Part shown: piece after piece, positions 10,402 through 21,469 of the stretch
Numbering within the stretch: position 1 is the first letter of the stretch
How the letters are laid out: each line of letters starts with the position of its first letter
Source: Chenopodium formosanum
Lineage: Eukaryota > Streptophyta > Magnoliopsida > Caryophyllales > Amaranthaceae
Direction of reading: 5' to 3'
DNA length: 64,000 bases
Assembly: GCA_024500155.1 (NCBI GenBank)
Contig: CM044858.1
Coordinates: 31,649,786 to 31,713,785, forward strand
The notes under the pieces: generated by a model
The model's input: only the letters and a program-made list of their open reading frames with translations
Database searches by the model: none
What the model was told of the DNA's origin: nothing
Position numbers and translations under genes: made by a program

Positions 10402-11564
10402 TGTAGGGAATATTTCAAGCATTACGATCCCAAACTTGAACCCCACTGTGATCATACACTAAAGTACGGTGGCGTTCCAAAGGGAAGAAAAAGAGAGCAA
10501 AAGAGTCGCCAACAAGTTTTAGGAACTTGTAAACCCAAAAGACAATCCAAAAGGACCATCAACTCCATAAGGTCTTGAACCAAACAGGGTTCGGGGATGA
10601 GGGTACGAATCCAATCTACAAAAGAAAGGACCCGCCCTATAAAATAGGCCTCTACTTTGTTCTGCTCGTATTCATGTGCGCTTTTCGAATAACATACAAA
10701 CATCATATTGAACCTACCCTGTTTATCTATGTTGGTTGAGATTAATGCACAAATAAAACTATTATTGGCGATCACTTGAGTTAAAATCACATTAGCCTAA
10801 ACCAAATTAATAATTATCTTATTAAGCGTGATTTCAAGTACAAATTCCCTTTAACAATCATAAAAGGTGTGATCAAGCAATAACAATAAAATATATCAAG
10901 CAACATAATAATAATAATCAATAACAATAATGATGATAATAACATGATAAGGCATAATAAAGCTTAAACATAATAGCAAGATCCTAGGCATGATACTAAC
11001 AAGATTAATAACAACACCTAGCATGTCACTAAACAAAAAAGATCAAAGCTTTAAACCTAACATGGTACTAACATGCTATTAGAAATAATAAAGGCACCCT
11101 AAACATGATACTAGAAAGCATAAAATAACATCCTAACATGATACTAGGAAGCATAAAACAATAATAAGCATGCAATCTACATTGTGAATAAAATAGGGAG
11201 TAAGCTAATCTACTTACTTTGAAGCCTCGTACCTCTTTCTAATAACAAAATACACAAGTTAGTAAACTTCAATGAAAATCAATAAAGAATAATTAAAGAA
11301 TTAAATTGAAATCAAATTAAATAAAGTTTTGACTAGTTTTGGACCAAACCCTCAGAAAATATCAACCTTTCACGTCTAGGGCGAAGGCAACTTCGAACTT
11401 GGCTAAGAGACTCTAAGTCTTGTGAATGCGGAATATTGTGTTTAATAAAAAGCTGGTTTAGAAAGAGAGAGAAAGAATCAAGCTATATTGCTTAGAGGGA
11501 GAATAGAGAGAATTGAGTAAGAATTGATGATGATCGTTAATGATCTGAAAAAAGAAGTTCGGGA

Positions 11565-11575
11565 CCCTATTTATA
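11565..11575 (-). promoter_or_regulatory. TATA box of the Tat element 1 LTR
   Basis: The minus strand reads TATAAATAGGG. The same string stands at the matching place in related LTRs at 44521-44530 and 56891-56900. It lies about 55 bp downstream, in transcription sense, of the palindrome cluster. Confidence 0.7.
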
Positions 11576-11627
11576 ATGAAAATAGTCTGGAAAAATACAG
11601 AATTTGATAAGGAATAAAACTACACGT

Positions 11628-11702
11628 TGTCGCCAGGAATCGACTCTGTTGCGACGCGACAGGGTCTGTCGCGTGGCGATAGACTTGTCGTTTGGCGACA
11701 AC
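11628..11702. repeat. Palindrome cluster in U3 of Tat LTR
   Basis: Inverted half-sites TGTCGC/GCGACA, TCTGTCGCG-TGGCGATAGA and TTGTCGTTTGGCGACAA lie within 75 bases. The cluster sits just upstream of the LTR TATA box, where promoter-proximal binding sites would be expected. Confidence 0.7.
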
Positions 11703-12310
11703 CTGTATTAGCGCGTTTTCTTCACGCGGAATCCGATCTTTAATCAACTTGATCTGCGGAATCCGTACAGAAGATAAAATACGTATTTTTAAGATAATAA
11801 TAATAATAAAATAATGTTTTACTCCAAATAAAAGTCTATTTCAAAAATAAATAATCATTAAATCTAATAATATTAGAATTAAAAAGAACCTTCTAGAAAC
11901 TTCTAGAAAATTATAATTAATCCTAATAATTTTAGGAATAATAATTAACATTGGGCCCTCCTCTAGATCATTGGGCAGTATGTAAATAATTAACCGGGCC
12001 CAGTTTAGTATTTTGGCCATAACTTCCTCAATATTCATCGGAATTGGGCTTATAATATATCGTTGGAAAGGTCTTTTCGAGCCCCATCCAACTACACCAT
12101 TATTGGACCTTAATTATGGACCAAACTAAACTGGTTTGGCTACTTTCAAATAAATAGAGTTATTTTCAAAAAACAGAGAGAAGAGAATTTTAATAAATCT
12201 AAACCGCAACACTTGACTTTCAACCACTTTCACCTCATTTGATTATGGTTCGATGTGAAAGGCATTCATCACTGGGTTTGGTTTTGGGGAGACACAAATG
12301 GGTGTCTACA

Positions 12311-12626
12311 ATAACAAAGTCTAAGTGCCATGTAGACCATTTCACTTATGACATGTCACCAGTTCAAACTCTCATTATGCCACATCACCACTCAATCAAC
12401 CATAATCATTATGTCACGTCACTACTACTACTACAAATAAAAACATAAGTATAATGAGATTCGAACACCCAACCTCATGTAGGAAATATGGTTATTTAAC
12501 CATCTAAGCCAATCAAAAACCATGTTATAATTATGAAAGTAATGTATATAATAATTGAAATTCACAAGGATTAATTAAAAAAATTAAGAAAAGAAAAAGA
12601 CACCAAAAATATTAAATACATATAAT
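12311..12626. other. Short unannotated spacer
   Basis: AT-rich sequence between the Tat LTR and the next solo LTR. It contains short direct repeats of the type CCACATCACC/ATGACATGTCACC but no gene, and no repeat family was recognised. Confidence 0.4.
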
Positions 12627-13132
12627 TGTTTCAGGGTTTTCTGTGTCCCTCGGGAGAGTTACGTCACTAAGTTTGGATTCTGGGCGCATGTACCTACAAA
12701 ACAAAAACAACGGAGACTCCTGGTGGTGGGAGCTCCGCTTCCGACGATCAAGTTAGAAACGGTCAAAGAATGTAAAAAAGTGCGGAAAAGGTAAAGTGAG
12801 ATCTTCTCGGATTCCGAGATCAAGTGTTTTCTCTGATGTGAGAGAATTCTATGTTTGTAATAAAACTAAACGTGCCCCCGAAATGGGGGAAATCTCACTA
12901 TTTATAGGGTCATTGAAAAATGTGCCCTCTCTTAGGTCACTTTGACCTAGATTTGGTGGGCTACGCCATTTTACAACTTTCTCGGGAGTTGGGCCCTGAA
13001 GACCACCTTTTTCCTTTGCTGATTGGGAGTGCCACGTGTTAGCTGGTGAGTGGCCCTCATTTGACCTGTCTTGAGGTGACACGTGTCCCATTCTGATTGG
13101 GCCACATAGCATGGGTATTTTTACCCAAATCA
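12627..13132 (-). mobile_element. Solo LTR of the 36058-53893 Tat family
   Basis: This 506-bp LTR starts TGTTTCAGGGTTTTC and ends TTTTTACCCAAATCA on the plus strand. It matches the two LTRs of Tat element 2 along its length, including the TATA region (CTATTTATAGGG on plus, around 12898-12910). It is flanked by a perfect 5-bp duplication, ATAAT, at 12622-12626 and 13133-13137. No internal sequence remains, so it is a recombined solo LTR. Confidence 0.9.
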
Positions 13133-13426
13133 ATAATCACAAATTTCAATGAAAGTAACAACATGGTGTAACTTCCATCCCATACACTAGTTATTGCTTA
13201 AAACTATATGTGGGTCAAAGTGTACGTAACACCAAAAAAATACTTAAGGGCGTACGTTATTTTATCTTACTATGAGGTGAATAAGTTAAAAAAAAGTAAG
13301 TTAAGAAAAGTTCAAATCAACTAGCTAATGTCAAGATTTATTTATCATATTCAAATAATGTTAAGTTAAAACTTAAAGTAAATTAAGTTCGGTAAAAGTA
13401 AAAATATTTCAGCTTGATAAAAATAA

Positions 13427-16400
13427 GGAAATTTTGACTTATGGTGTCTCGAAAATGCCTCTGCTTACTTTCGGTACCCATCTAAAATTTTAGTTTATTT
13501 TAATTACTACCCATCAAAATTTTAAAAAAATAGCTTTTGGTAACTCCGTCCAACTTCTGTTACTGTTTCCGCTAGTAGGTCCCACATAAGTAACTACCTA
13601 TCATTTACCTCTTCTCTCTCCACGATTTTAACACAGTGAATGCTTTCTTCCTCCCTCATAAATTCTCCAAGCCTCCCATATTAACTCCATTGTTGATTTT
13701 AACCATAAATTTCTTTCTCTCTCTTGTCAATTTATTTATCTTTCTTTTTTACTCGCCTTTTCTGCAAATCATCTGAGCATGGAAGCTTTTTACAAGTTCA
13801 ACACAACATAGTGAAATCCAAGCTAAGTCTTAGGGTGTAATCCCCATATTTTCAATATAATTAAAATATATTTATTTATTATTTATACAAATTTTTTTAT
13901 TTCAATTTTATAGTATGAATTATTTTGCTGTAAAAGTAATAAGATTTTCATTATTAGTAAGCTAAAACTATTAAGTTTTAATTTAAATCATAACTCCTTT
14001 TAAGTTAGTAGTCCAATGCTTAATTTTTATTCAAGCCCAAACCACACAATTCCGATAAAATTATGAGACTTTGGTCCAAATATAACACTCTTAAACCCTC
14101 ACCTATTCTACGTACAAAAAAAAGGAGAAACCTCAATTTCCCTTTCTTCCTCCTATTTCACGATAAAAAAAAAAATTCGAAAATGCTTGCTACCAGCCAA
14201 CACCCCACCTCTCCGGCCACCCGCTGCTCGCCGCCGACCACCGCGCGCCACCAGCCACCTCGATAGTCCGCCCCTTCTCTCTTTTCTCTTTTGTTTTGAT
14301 TAAATTGATTCAAGTATTAACCCTTATTTCAATATTGTTCTTAAATTGTTATTACTATGATTTGATTATGCATATAATTTGCAAAAGATTATAAATTTAT
14401 GAATATTAATATGTTTTATTTATTATACAAAATTTCAGATTTCATATAATGTATAAATTAGGGTTTAAACCTTGATTTTTCATGATTTTAGGGTTTTTAT
14501 GAACAATTGATTTAGGGCTTTTATAGTAATGATGTTTTGAAATTTTGGTGATTATAAATAATGACTAGTTTAACTTAATTCCAGATTATTTTGAACACGT
14601 AAATTCGTGTTTTAATTTTTAGATTTCCGTTCGTTAATATTAATCCCGTTTTAATTTGATCAAGTTCTGAACTCATCCGATTTTGATAAAAAAAAAAAAA
14701 GTAGTGTTTTCCATGTGGAAACAACGTTTTATGAAAGACTCGCTACCTTTAGTAGTGAGCACCACCTTCTCTTGGTCAAATTCAGCCTCTAAATATGATT
14801 TTCGGGCAATTTTTGATTTTTAACGAAGTTTTTTTTTTATTTTTTGTATGCTTAAAATTTTATCCCTGAGTTTGATTTTTATTGAAGTTTTAAGAGGTTT
14901 TTCACCATATTATATTGTTGGAAATTACTTGGGTTAGTAATATTAATTGTTAGTTGTTTTCTAGGAAGTGATTATTTCCTAGGAGACTTTTAATAAGTGT
15001 AAAAGTGATGTGTTGATAAAGTTTTGAAGGGTTTTTAATTAATCTAAAGTGCTGGAAATAGTTTCTAAGTACTACTTTTGATGTTTTATAAAGAGAGTTT
15101 AATCACCCATTAAAAAGGGAGATTATTAGTGGTTTTAAATAATTTTCAGATTTATATTAAACTTTAAACTTGCTGTAATTTCATGTATAAGAGTGTATTT
15201 TAAGGTTTTTATGAAGAAAATTTAAAGAACTATATATAAGCCTTTAATTTTAACTAAAGGGAAGGTTTTAAAGTGTTGTTTAATTGGATTTTGAAGCTTT
15301 TTAAGTAAGTTAGTATTGCTGTAAATTTGATTGCTTGGGTATTGATTGAGGTCTTATTGTTTGGTTTAGGAGAGGACTTTATAGAAGGTGATTTCTAGTG
15401 AGTAAAGTGACATACCAATTCGTTTACTCAAGGTACGTACGAATTACGAAACATTGCCTTTAGAAGCATGTTTAGGAATGAAAAACGAGAACTTAGTATC
15501 ATGCATAGAGAAGACTGGGAATAATTGTTTGGTTAAACATTGTGATTTCCGTAGGATGTGCACTATATTACTTTGCAAATATTATTTATGCATTAACTTT
15601 GCAAGATGTGCTTAGAGGCAAAGGTATGTAAATATATGGAATGATTTATTTATTACTCATTCATGATTATTGAAATAGAATGAGTAAAAGAAGAATTCAA
15701 GTCTTATAAGACGAGGTTAATGTTTTGGGGTGCCTTATGCACTCAAGGTGTTCATACACCGAGGTAGTTAAAGGAATAAATAATAAATGTTGCTTGTCAC
15801 TAACAAATCAAGAATTGAAATTGGAAACTTGTTTTACTTGATTGAATGGATATTGGATTGATTGTATTGTTACATATGAGTCATCACCAAGTCTAAACTT
15901 GTAAATCACGTAAAGTGCAAGATGGATGAGCAATAAAACTTTGGATTGGTGCACATATGGAGTAATGACAATCAGGGGTTGGGGTACACGGGGTATTAGC
16001 CGTGCACTTTTCTCGAGGCCGTCTGATCTACGAGTCTCTTATTTCAAATACTTTTCAAAACTAGGAGTTAGGTGAGATCTCATACTAACTACGGTCACGG
16101 AGTCGCGCCCGTGGTCGTTGGATGTTTATTGATGTTTCCGAAAGGAGGCATGGGGTTTTTCTTTTATTGATGTTCCAAATAGAGCATGGGTTGGACAACC
16201 TTGTCTATTGCTTAATCCAATGAATAAATTGAAATGAGTTAGCTACTATTAACTAGTGAAGTCTTAATAAATTTGATAGTTGAGTCGTGTGTTGAGTCTA
16301 CAATTTAAAGATGTATGATGATTGATTATTAGTAGCATGTTAGGGATTTCTTATTTTATTTCGCAGCTTCTATGTACTCAGCTTTTTGCTGATTACGTGC

Positions 16401-17813
16401 TTTTGTGTGTGTCTTTCTTTGGTCATGACCTTCGCCTTTCAATGACCCTGTGACGATCCAATTTTTACACTTGTAATATTGGAGAGCAGATTAACCACAG
16501 GTTCTTACACATGCAGCATTCACATCAGGGTTGTGGGATTTTGAGTGGAGAGTTAGTTATTGTCCGCGGTTTATTTCTTTTGCAAGTTTGAATTTATTCT
16601 AACTCGGTTTTATTCTACACTACTTCTTTTGGTTTGAATTTATTTGAACTCTACTTTTATTTACTTACTACTTTTGATAGGTTTTGAATAAGGGTCATAA
16701 TGGTTCCAACTTGTAACACTTAATTATGGTTTTATTCGTTGGTTTTGAAATTTACTTTTAACTGATTTAGTTTTTTTTTTTCCGCTGCTAATTTCTGATA
16801 TAGCCTTAACATTTGAACACGTGGCGATAGCACGTCAGTAATTCTCTTGGATTTTGTTCAGAGTACTCACAAGTTTGAAGAGAGAATTATTGGGGTGTTA
16901 CAATTCTGATATAGCCTTAACGTTTGAACACGTGGCGGTAGCACGTCGGTAATTCTCTTGGATTTTGTTCAAGGTACTTACAGGTTTGAAGAGAGAATTA
17001 TTGGGGTGTTACATTGGGGTTGTCGTATCCATTGTTGAAAGTGGGAGATTCTTCTAACAACGACTCGTGGGAAGGTACAAATTCTTTTACTAGTTGTAGT
17101 TGTTCCACAATTACACTTTCTCTGTTTGGAGGAAGAAGACCTAATGAACAACATCATACCCTGTAATTCGATCAAATTAAACAACAAATATACTAAAATT
17201 TAGTTTAATTACCAACCTACAACCTCAATTTCATTAATGTACGCTCCATCAATAAAGCCCTAAATTCAATTAACAAAAAAACCCTAAAAAAAAATTTGTT
17301 TCTAATTTACTACAAATTAATTCAATTGCAATTGGAATTGAGAGTATAAATCATTGGTAAACAAGTTATAAATCACATCAACCTAAATTAAGCGTTAATC
17401 ATAATTTACTATAATTCATTTGCAATTAGGAATAATCCAAACCTTTTTTTTTTGTTGTAAATTGCTTTGCAATTCAAGCCCTCCTCCTCCAAATAGCTTC
17501 CTCAACGCTTTACACACAAGATTGTACTCCAAAATTTAAGAATTCTCTTCTTGGATTGATTTGAAGAATTTTTCCCTACTGAAACATGGTTGAATTGAGG
17601 GAAAGCGAAGAAGACAAAGTCTTTAAAAAGAGGAAAAAAAGCAAAAGTAGTTGTTGGAGTGGGACCCGCTGACGGAAACAGTAACAGAAGTTGGACGGAA
17701 GTACCGAAAAGCTATATTTCCTAATTTGATAGGTAGTAAAATAACATAAAATTTTAGATGGGTACCAAAAGTCAGCAGAGGCCATTTTCGAGGTACCAAA
17801 AGTCAAAATTTCC
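13427..17813. mobile_element. Mutator-like element (MULE 1) with nested solo LTR
   Basis: Terminal inverted repeats of about 160 bp are clear. Left GGAAATTTTGACTTATGG is answered on the right by the complement of CCAAAAGTCAAAATTTCC, and the pairing continues to GTCCCAC near 13586 against GTGGGAC near 17659. The element is flanked by a perfect 9-bp target duplication, TAAAAATAA (13418-13426 and 17814-17822), the mark of Mutator transposition. Without the nested LTR it is about 1.2 kb with no transposase, so it is nonautonomous. Confidence 0.9.
13836..17013 (+). mobile_element. Solo LTR of TGTAAT...TGTTACA type inside MULE 1
   Basis: It starts TGTAATCCCCATATTTTC and ends TTGGGGTGTTACA. The 5-bp flanks TAGGG and TTGGG match at four of five positions. 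The sequence resembles the 49712-52098 LTR in its ends and general make-up. The last ~110 bp are present twice (about 16795-16903 and 16905-17013), each ending GGGGTGTTACA. A short ORF at 14063-14266 (Pro/Ser/Thr-rich end) is not considered a gene. The strand given follows the sequence similarity to the other copy and is uncertain. Confidence 0.7.
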
Positions 17814-17822
17814 TAAAAATAA

Positions 17823-17974
17823 ATTATATTCAACAAAATTAAGTTAAGTGCAAATAAAATAAATTTCAATAGGAAAATATCATTAACTTCGAAGAAAATA
17901 TATAATAAATAAACAGTAAAAATATGTTTTAATCTGTACAAATAATTTAATCTCTATAAAAATAGTTGTAATTA
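17823..17974. other. Spacer between two Mutator-like elements
   Basis: AT-rich sequence without coding sense. It probably belongs to the older MITE that both Mutator-like elements entered. Confidence 0.35.
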
Positions 17975-18287
17975 GGAAATTTTACATATAACCACCTTTT
18001 AAATCTTGTTTTTTTTGCAAAAAAACACATTTTAAAAAAATGTTGTTAAAGACCACCAATTTATAAAAAATTGTTGCAATTTACCACCAATTGCCGGAAA
18101 GTGAACGTTGACCACTTTTTCCGGCATTGACCCAGTCATGTGCGTGACACATGAACCCCACCCTTTTTTCCTTTTCTTTTCTCGTCTGGTTTCCCATTTT
18201 CTCCTCCAATGGTTCCCCTTTTTTTCTTTCTGTTCTTTCAATTTCCCTCTTCTCCTCTATTTCTCATTCTTTTTGTTCCTCCATTGT

Positions 18288-18412
18288 TGATTGTTGTTGT
18301 TGCTGCTTCAATTCTTATTTTAGGAACCCTAGATAATTATTGTTAATTGTTGTTGTTGCTGCTTCAATTCTTATTGTTAGGAACCCTAGCTAATTATTGT
18401 TAATTGTTGCCA
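18288..18412. repeat. Tandem duplication of about 60 bp inside MULE 2
   Basis: The block TTGTTGTTGCTGCTTCAATT followed by CTTATT, AGGAACCCTAG and TAATTATTGTTAATTG occurs twice in a row with few differences. It has no reading frame of interest. Confidence 0.8.
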
Positions 18413-18546
18413 CTTCAATTCTTCTACCAACCATGAGTCACCCACCACTGCACCCACAAGTCCCCTCTCACATGTTGCCCACCACCCGCTTACCCCGCCT
18501 CCATAGCATGCAAAACCCACCCAATCATAAAACCAACCCAATCGTA

Positions 18547-20463
18547 CACTACTACAAAATTGCTCAAAGAGACTGTAAATAAGAGACCATTTAAGTAGAT
18601 AACGGGTCTCTTTGTTTCAAGAGACCTAATATTACAAATAAGTAGGGGTGGCAATCGGTTTTGCGGTTCGGTTTATCGGTTTTTGGTTTACAACGGATCG
18701 GTTTTTAATGGGTTGGAATTATTATCGGGTTAGTTCGGATCGGTTTTTAATAATTTCGGGTCGGTTCGGTTAGGTTTGTTTTTATTACAGTTTCTTTTCG
18801 GGTCGGGTTATAATTGGTTCGGGTCATAATCGGTTCGGGTTAAAGTCGGTCGGTTTAAAAACGGTGTTTGTCAGTTTAAAGCGGGTTTTGGGTCAAAACA
18901 TATCGAGTCGGGTTGTAATCGGTTCAGGTCATAATTGGCTCGAGTTGAACATATATAGTCGGTTTGACAACTGGTTTTAATTTGCCAGTTTTAAACGGGT
19001 TACGTTAACGTATATATCCTAGTATATCCTCAACATTCTATAATTAGTTATTCCAATAGATCATACGGAGTATTAATTAGTTGTTTGCTTTAATTAAGTC
19101 CCTTTTCTGTATAAAGATTTTCAAGATCAAATAATAATAACAAATCTAGAGTTAGCTTTTGATTCATATTTTTTTAATACAATATAGTGTTCGTCTTTAA
19201 GTTATAGGTTGTAAACGATTTGAGTTTATCAGGTTTTTGTTGGGTTTAATCGGTTTCGGTTTACAATGGGTCGGGTTGCTATCGGGTTCAGAAGTACTTG
19301 GTTCGGGTTGTTCTCGGTTTCGGGTTGTATCAGTTCGGCTTGATAACGGGTACGGTTCATTAACGGTTCTCAAACATTCGGATCGGTTCAGTTTCAGGTT
19401 TTAAAAAATCGGATCGGGTCGGTTTACGGTTTTAAAATAACAGGTTTATAACGGTTCGGTTCCTTTTCGGAACAGTTCAAAACGGTTCGAATTCACCAGT
19501 TCGGGTCGATTTTTGACAGCTCTACAAATAAGCGGTCTATTTGGTATTGTCTTAAGAGGTGAATAGTAAACAGAGACCTTTTAATATAGATAACAGGTCT
19601 CTCTTGGATTTTTTTAATTTTTATTTTAAAAAGGAGATACCTGTGTTAATGCATGACAGGTCTCTCTTGAATTTTTTTATTTTAAATTTTAAAAGGAGCT
19701 AGAGATTTGTGTTAGTGTATAAGCGGTCTCCCTAATTTGCAAATATAAAAAGGAATGAAACCCTAATAATTCACGAATCTTTGTTAAATACGGAGTAACA
19801 ATTAATCTTTTTCGGATTTGTTAAACAATTGATTCTTTAGTGACTTAATCAGTTATATATTTGTTCAATTTTTCAGTTAAGTTTTTTAAATAATCTCAAT
19901 TATAATTGATTTATTAATTCTGTGGTTTTTTTTTTGATAGATATGTAACATATGTTGTTTTCACAAGGAAGAAGTTGGAGTACTTCAGCTACATTTTGTG
20001 TTAATGCAATTATTTTTGTACTATAGATAAGAATAATTTATATACTATGTACATTTTTTATTGTAGAATTTCAAGTTATTTTGTTCTTTGATATGTGTAA
20101 TTTTATACATTCTTTTAAAAATATAGCATATATTGTAATATTAATTAATAAAATCAAATTTTCCTAAAACAAAAAATCAAATTAAATACGTTTATTTTTT
20201 TTATTTAAAATGAGACCAAAGAGACCCGTTAAGCCTAAAAAGCGGTCTCAATTTTCTAAAAAAAAAGAATGCCTAATTAAGATAGGCGGTCTTAGTTTTC
20301 TGAAAAGAGAGACCACTTTTCTTATAAAGGCAGTCTCAACTTTCTCAAAATTGAGACCACTTATCTTTAAGAGGCGGTCTCAGCATTCCCATTCTAGAGA
20401 CCGCCTCTAACAAAGCAGTCTCTTTGCCAAAGAGACTGCCTTTAAGGAAATTTTGTAGTAGTG
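18547..20463. mobile_element. Nonautonomous CACTA (En/Spm) element
   Basis: The ends are CACTACTACAAAATT and AATTTTGTAGTAGTG, a perfect CACTA-type terminal inverted repeat. Inside each end are many copies of a subterminal motif AGAGACC/GGTCTC (for example 18578-18600, 20215-20460), as is normal for CACTA elements. The flanking triplets GTA and GCA match at two of three bases. It carries no transposase and is about 1.0 kb without the hAT guest. Confidence 0.88.
18643..19524. mobile_element. Nonautonomous hAT element nested in the CACTA element
   Basis: Its ends are TAGGGGTGGCAA and TTGACAGCTCTA, an imperfect hAT-type inverted repeat. It is flanked by a perfect 8-bp duplication, CAAATAAG, at 18635-18642 and 19525-19532, the hAT hallmark. 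The 882-bp body is almost wholly built of degenerate CGGTTCGGGT-like units in both directions, and it encodes nothing. Confidence 0.92.
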
Positions 20464-21026
20464 GCAAGAACCATCCAAGAACAACCCACCATCATAACAC
20501 ACTTCCCTTCAGAAACCCCAGACCTAAGCGGCGATTCGATGTGGGAGAAAAGGGGCGGTTACTTAGCTTGACAAGGGAAGGAAGGGAATCAGAATAAGGA
20601 GGAAAAGAGGGAAATTGAAAGATAAATTGTCATTCTTTGGGGAAGAATTAGGGTTCATTAAGGGGAAAATTGAATTTGTTTTCAATTAAAAGAATTCAAC
20701 TACTAGAGAAGAGACGAAGAAGAAGATGAATGAGGAGAAAGGGGAATTAGAAAATAAAAGGAAAAAAAAGGGAGGGGGTCATATGCCATGCACATGACTA
20801 GGTCAACACCGAAACAGTTGGTCAAACATCCACTTTCCGGTAGGTGGTGGTAAGTTGCAACAATATTTCTTAAAATTGGTGGTTTTTAACAACATTTTTT
20901 TTAAAAGGTGGTTTTTTTTAAAAAAAAAACAAGATTTAAAAGGTGGTTAAACGCAAAATTTCCTTATAGTTAAGTAAAAAATAATTTTGGCTCGGCAAAA
21001 ATAAGGTGAATAAAATAAGACTTAAG

Positions 21027-21469
21027 CTTTAGAAAAAATAGTTCAAACTAGGGATGCAAATCAAGTTAAGCAGCTCACGAGTAACTCAAGATGGACTTGA
21101 ACACGCTTAGTCGACTCGACCTGCCTAGTTATTAGACTGGACTTGAAACCTCAATGATCGAGCACAGTTTTGAGCAAACTATAACACGGCTTGTTAAGCT
21201 TGTGAGCAACTCGATGATTTTGTATTATGAAAATATATACTACGTATATAAAACTATAGCTAAAAAATGATTTTTTTATATAAAAAAAAAGAAAAGTTGT
21301 CAATGCTAGCCATATAAAATTGCGCATTCTCATTGGTAGTAAATTTTTTTCAGAAATCTCTCAAATAGTATTGAAATTAAAGATTTTCTGTTAACATGGA
21401 AATAGCAATGTAGTAATTCTATAACTATGCAATAATTTAGTAAATTTGTTGAGTATATTTTGCTTTTTG
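21027..21469. other. Unannotated AT-rich spacer
   Basis: No ORF, repeat family or regulatory signal was recognised. Confidence 0.3.

Larger units (their letters stand above)
1..12310 (-). mobile_element. Tat/Ogre-type Ty3/gypsy retrotransposon, left LTR outside window
   Basis: Reading on the minus strand from the right, the order is LTR (10402-12310), primer-binding site (10379-10396), a 1.6-kb leader, gag, protease, RT, RNase H, a second RNase H and integrase (ends 2525). A spacer with an opposite-strand PMD gene then runs off the left edge. The second, archaeal-type RNase H between RT/RNase H and integrase is the diagnostic trait of the Tat lineage. The large size and a spacer beyond integrase are typical of Ogre/Tat elements. 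No matching left LTR is present, so the element is longer than 12.3 kb. The copy is dead: at least five in-frame stops and one frame-shifting deletion lie in gag-pol, which was originally a single reading frame. Confidence 0.85.
10402..12310 (-). mobile_element. 5' LTR of Tat element 1
   Basis: On the plus strand it begins TGTAGGGAATATTTC and ends GGGTGTCTACA, giving TGTAG...CTACA ends. It adjoins the primer-binding site. Related LTRs occur at 40625-45245, 49603-52684, 53993-54840 and 55664-58027. It holds a TATA box (minus strand, 11565-11575) and, upstream of that, a palindrome cluster at 11628-11702. Near its U5 end it also carries a PBS-like TTGGCGACTCTTTT (around 10490-10515). Confidence 0.88.
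17975..20963. mobile_element. Mutator-like element (MULE 2) carrying CACTA and hAT insertions
   Basis: Inverted repeats of about 170 bp bound it. Left GGAAATTTTACATATAACC pairs with right GGTTAAACGCAAAATTTCC, and pairing extends inward to GTCATGTGC near 18140 and GCACATGAC near 20791. The flanking 9-mers TTGTAATTA (17966-17974) and TTATAGTTA (20964-20972) agree at seven of nine positions, as an old Mutator duplication would. Without its guest it is about 1.1 kb and encodes no transposase. Confidence 0.8.
13254..21026. mobile_element. Probable outer MITE, split by two Mutator-like elements
   Basis: The left part (about 13254-13417) and right part (about 20973-21026) share TTATTTTATC/TTCACCTTA-type ends and AGTTAAGTAAAA/CGGTAAAAGTAAAA repeats like those of the Harbinger-type MITE at 56057-56566. 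The sequence between the two Mutator-like elements (17823-17965) has the same flavour. I infer that one MITE was interrupted twice. The ends are degenerate and no target duplication was fixed. Confidence 0.35.

Noticed and set aside
14063..14266. Small ORF (67 aa) as a gene
   Set aside because: It lies inside a solo LTR, has Pro/Ser-rich low complexity and no family resemblance.
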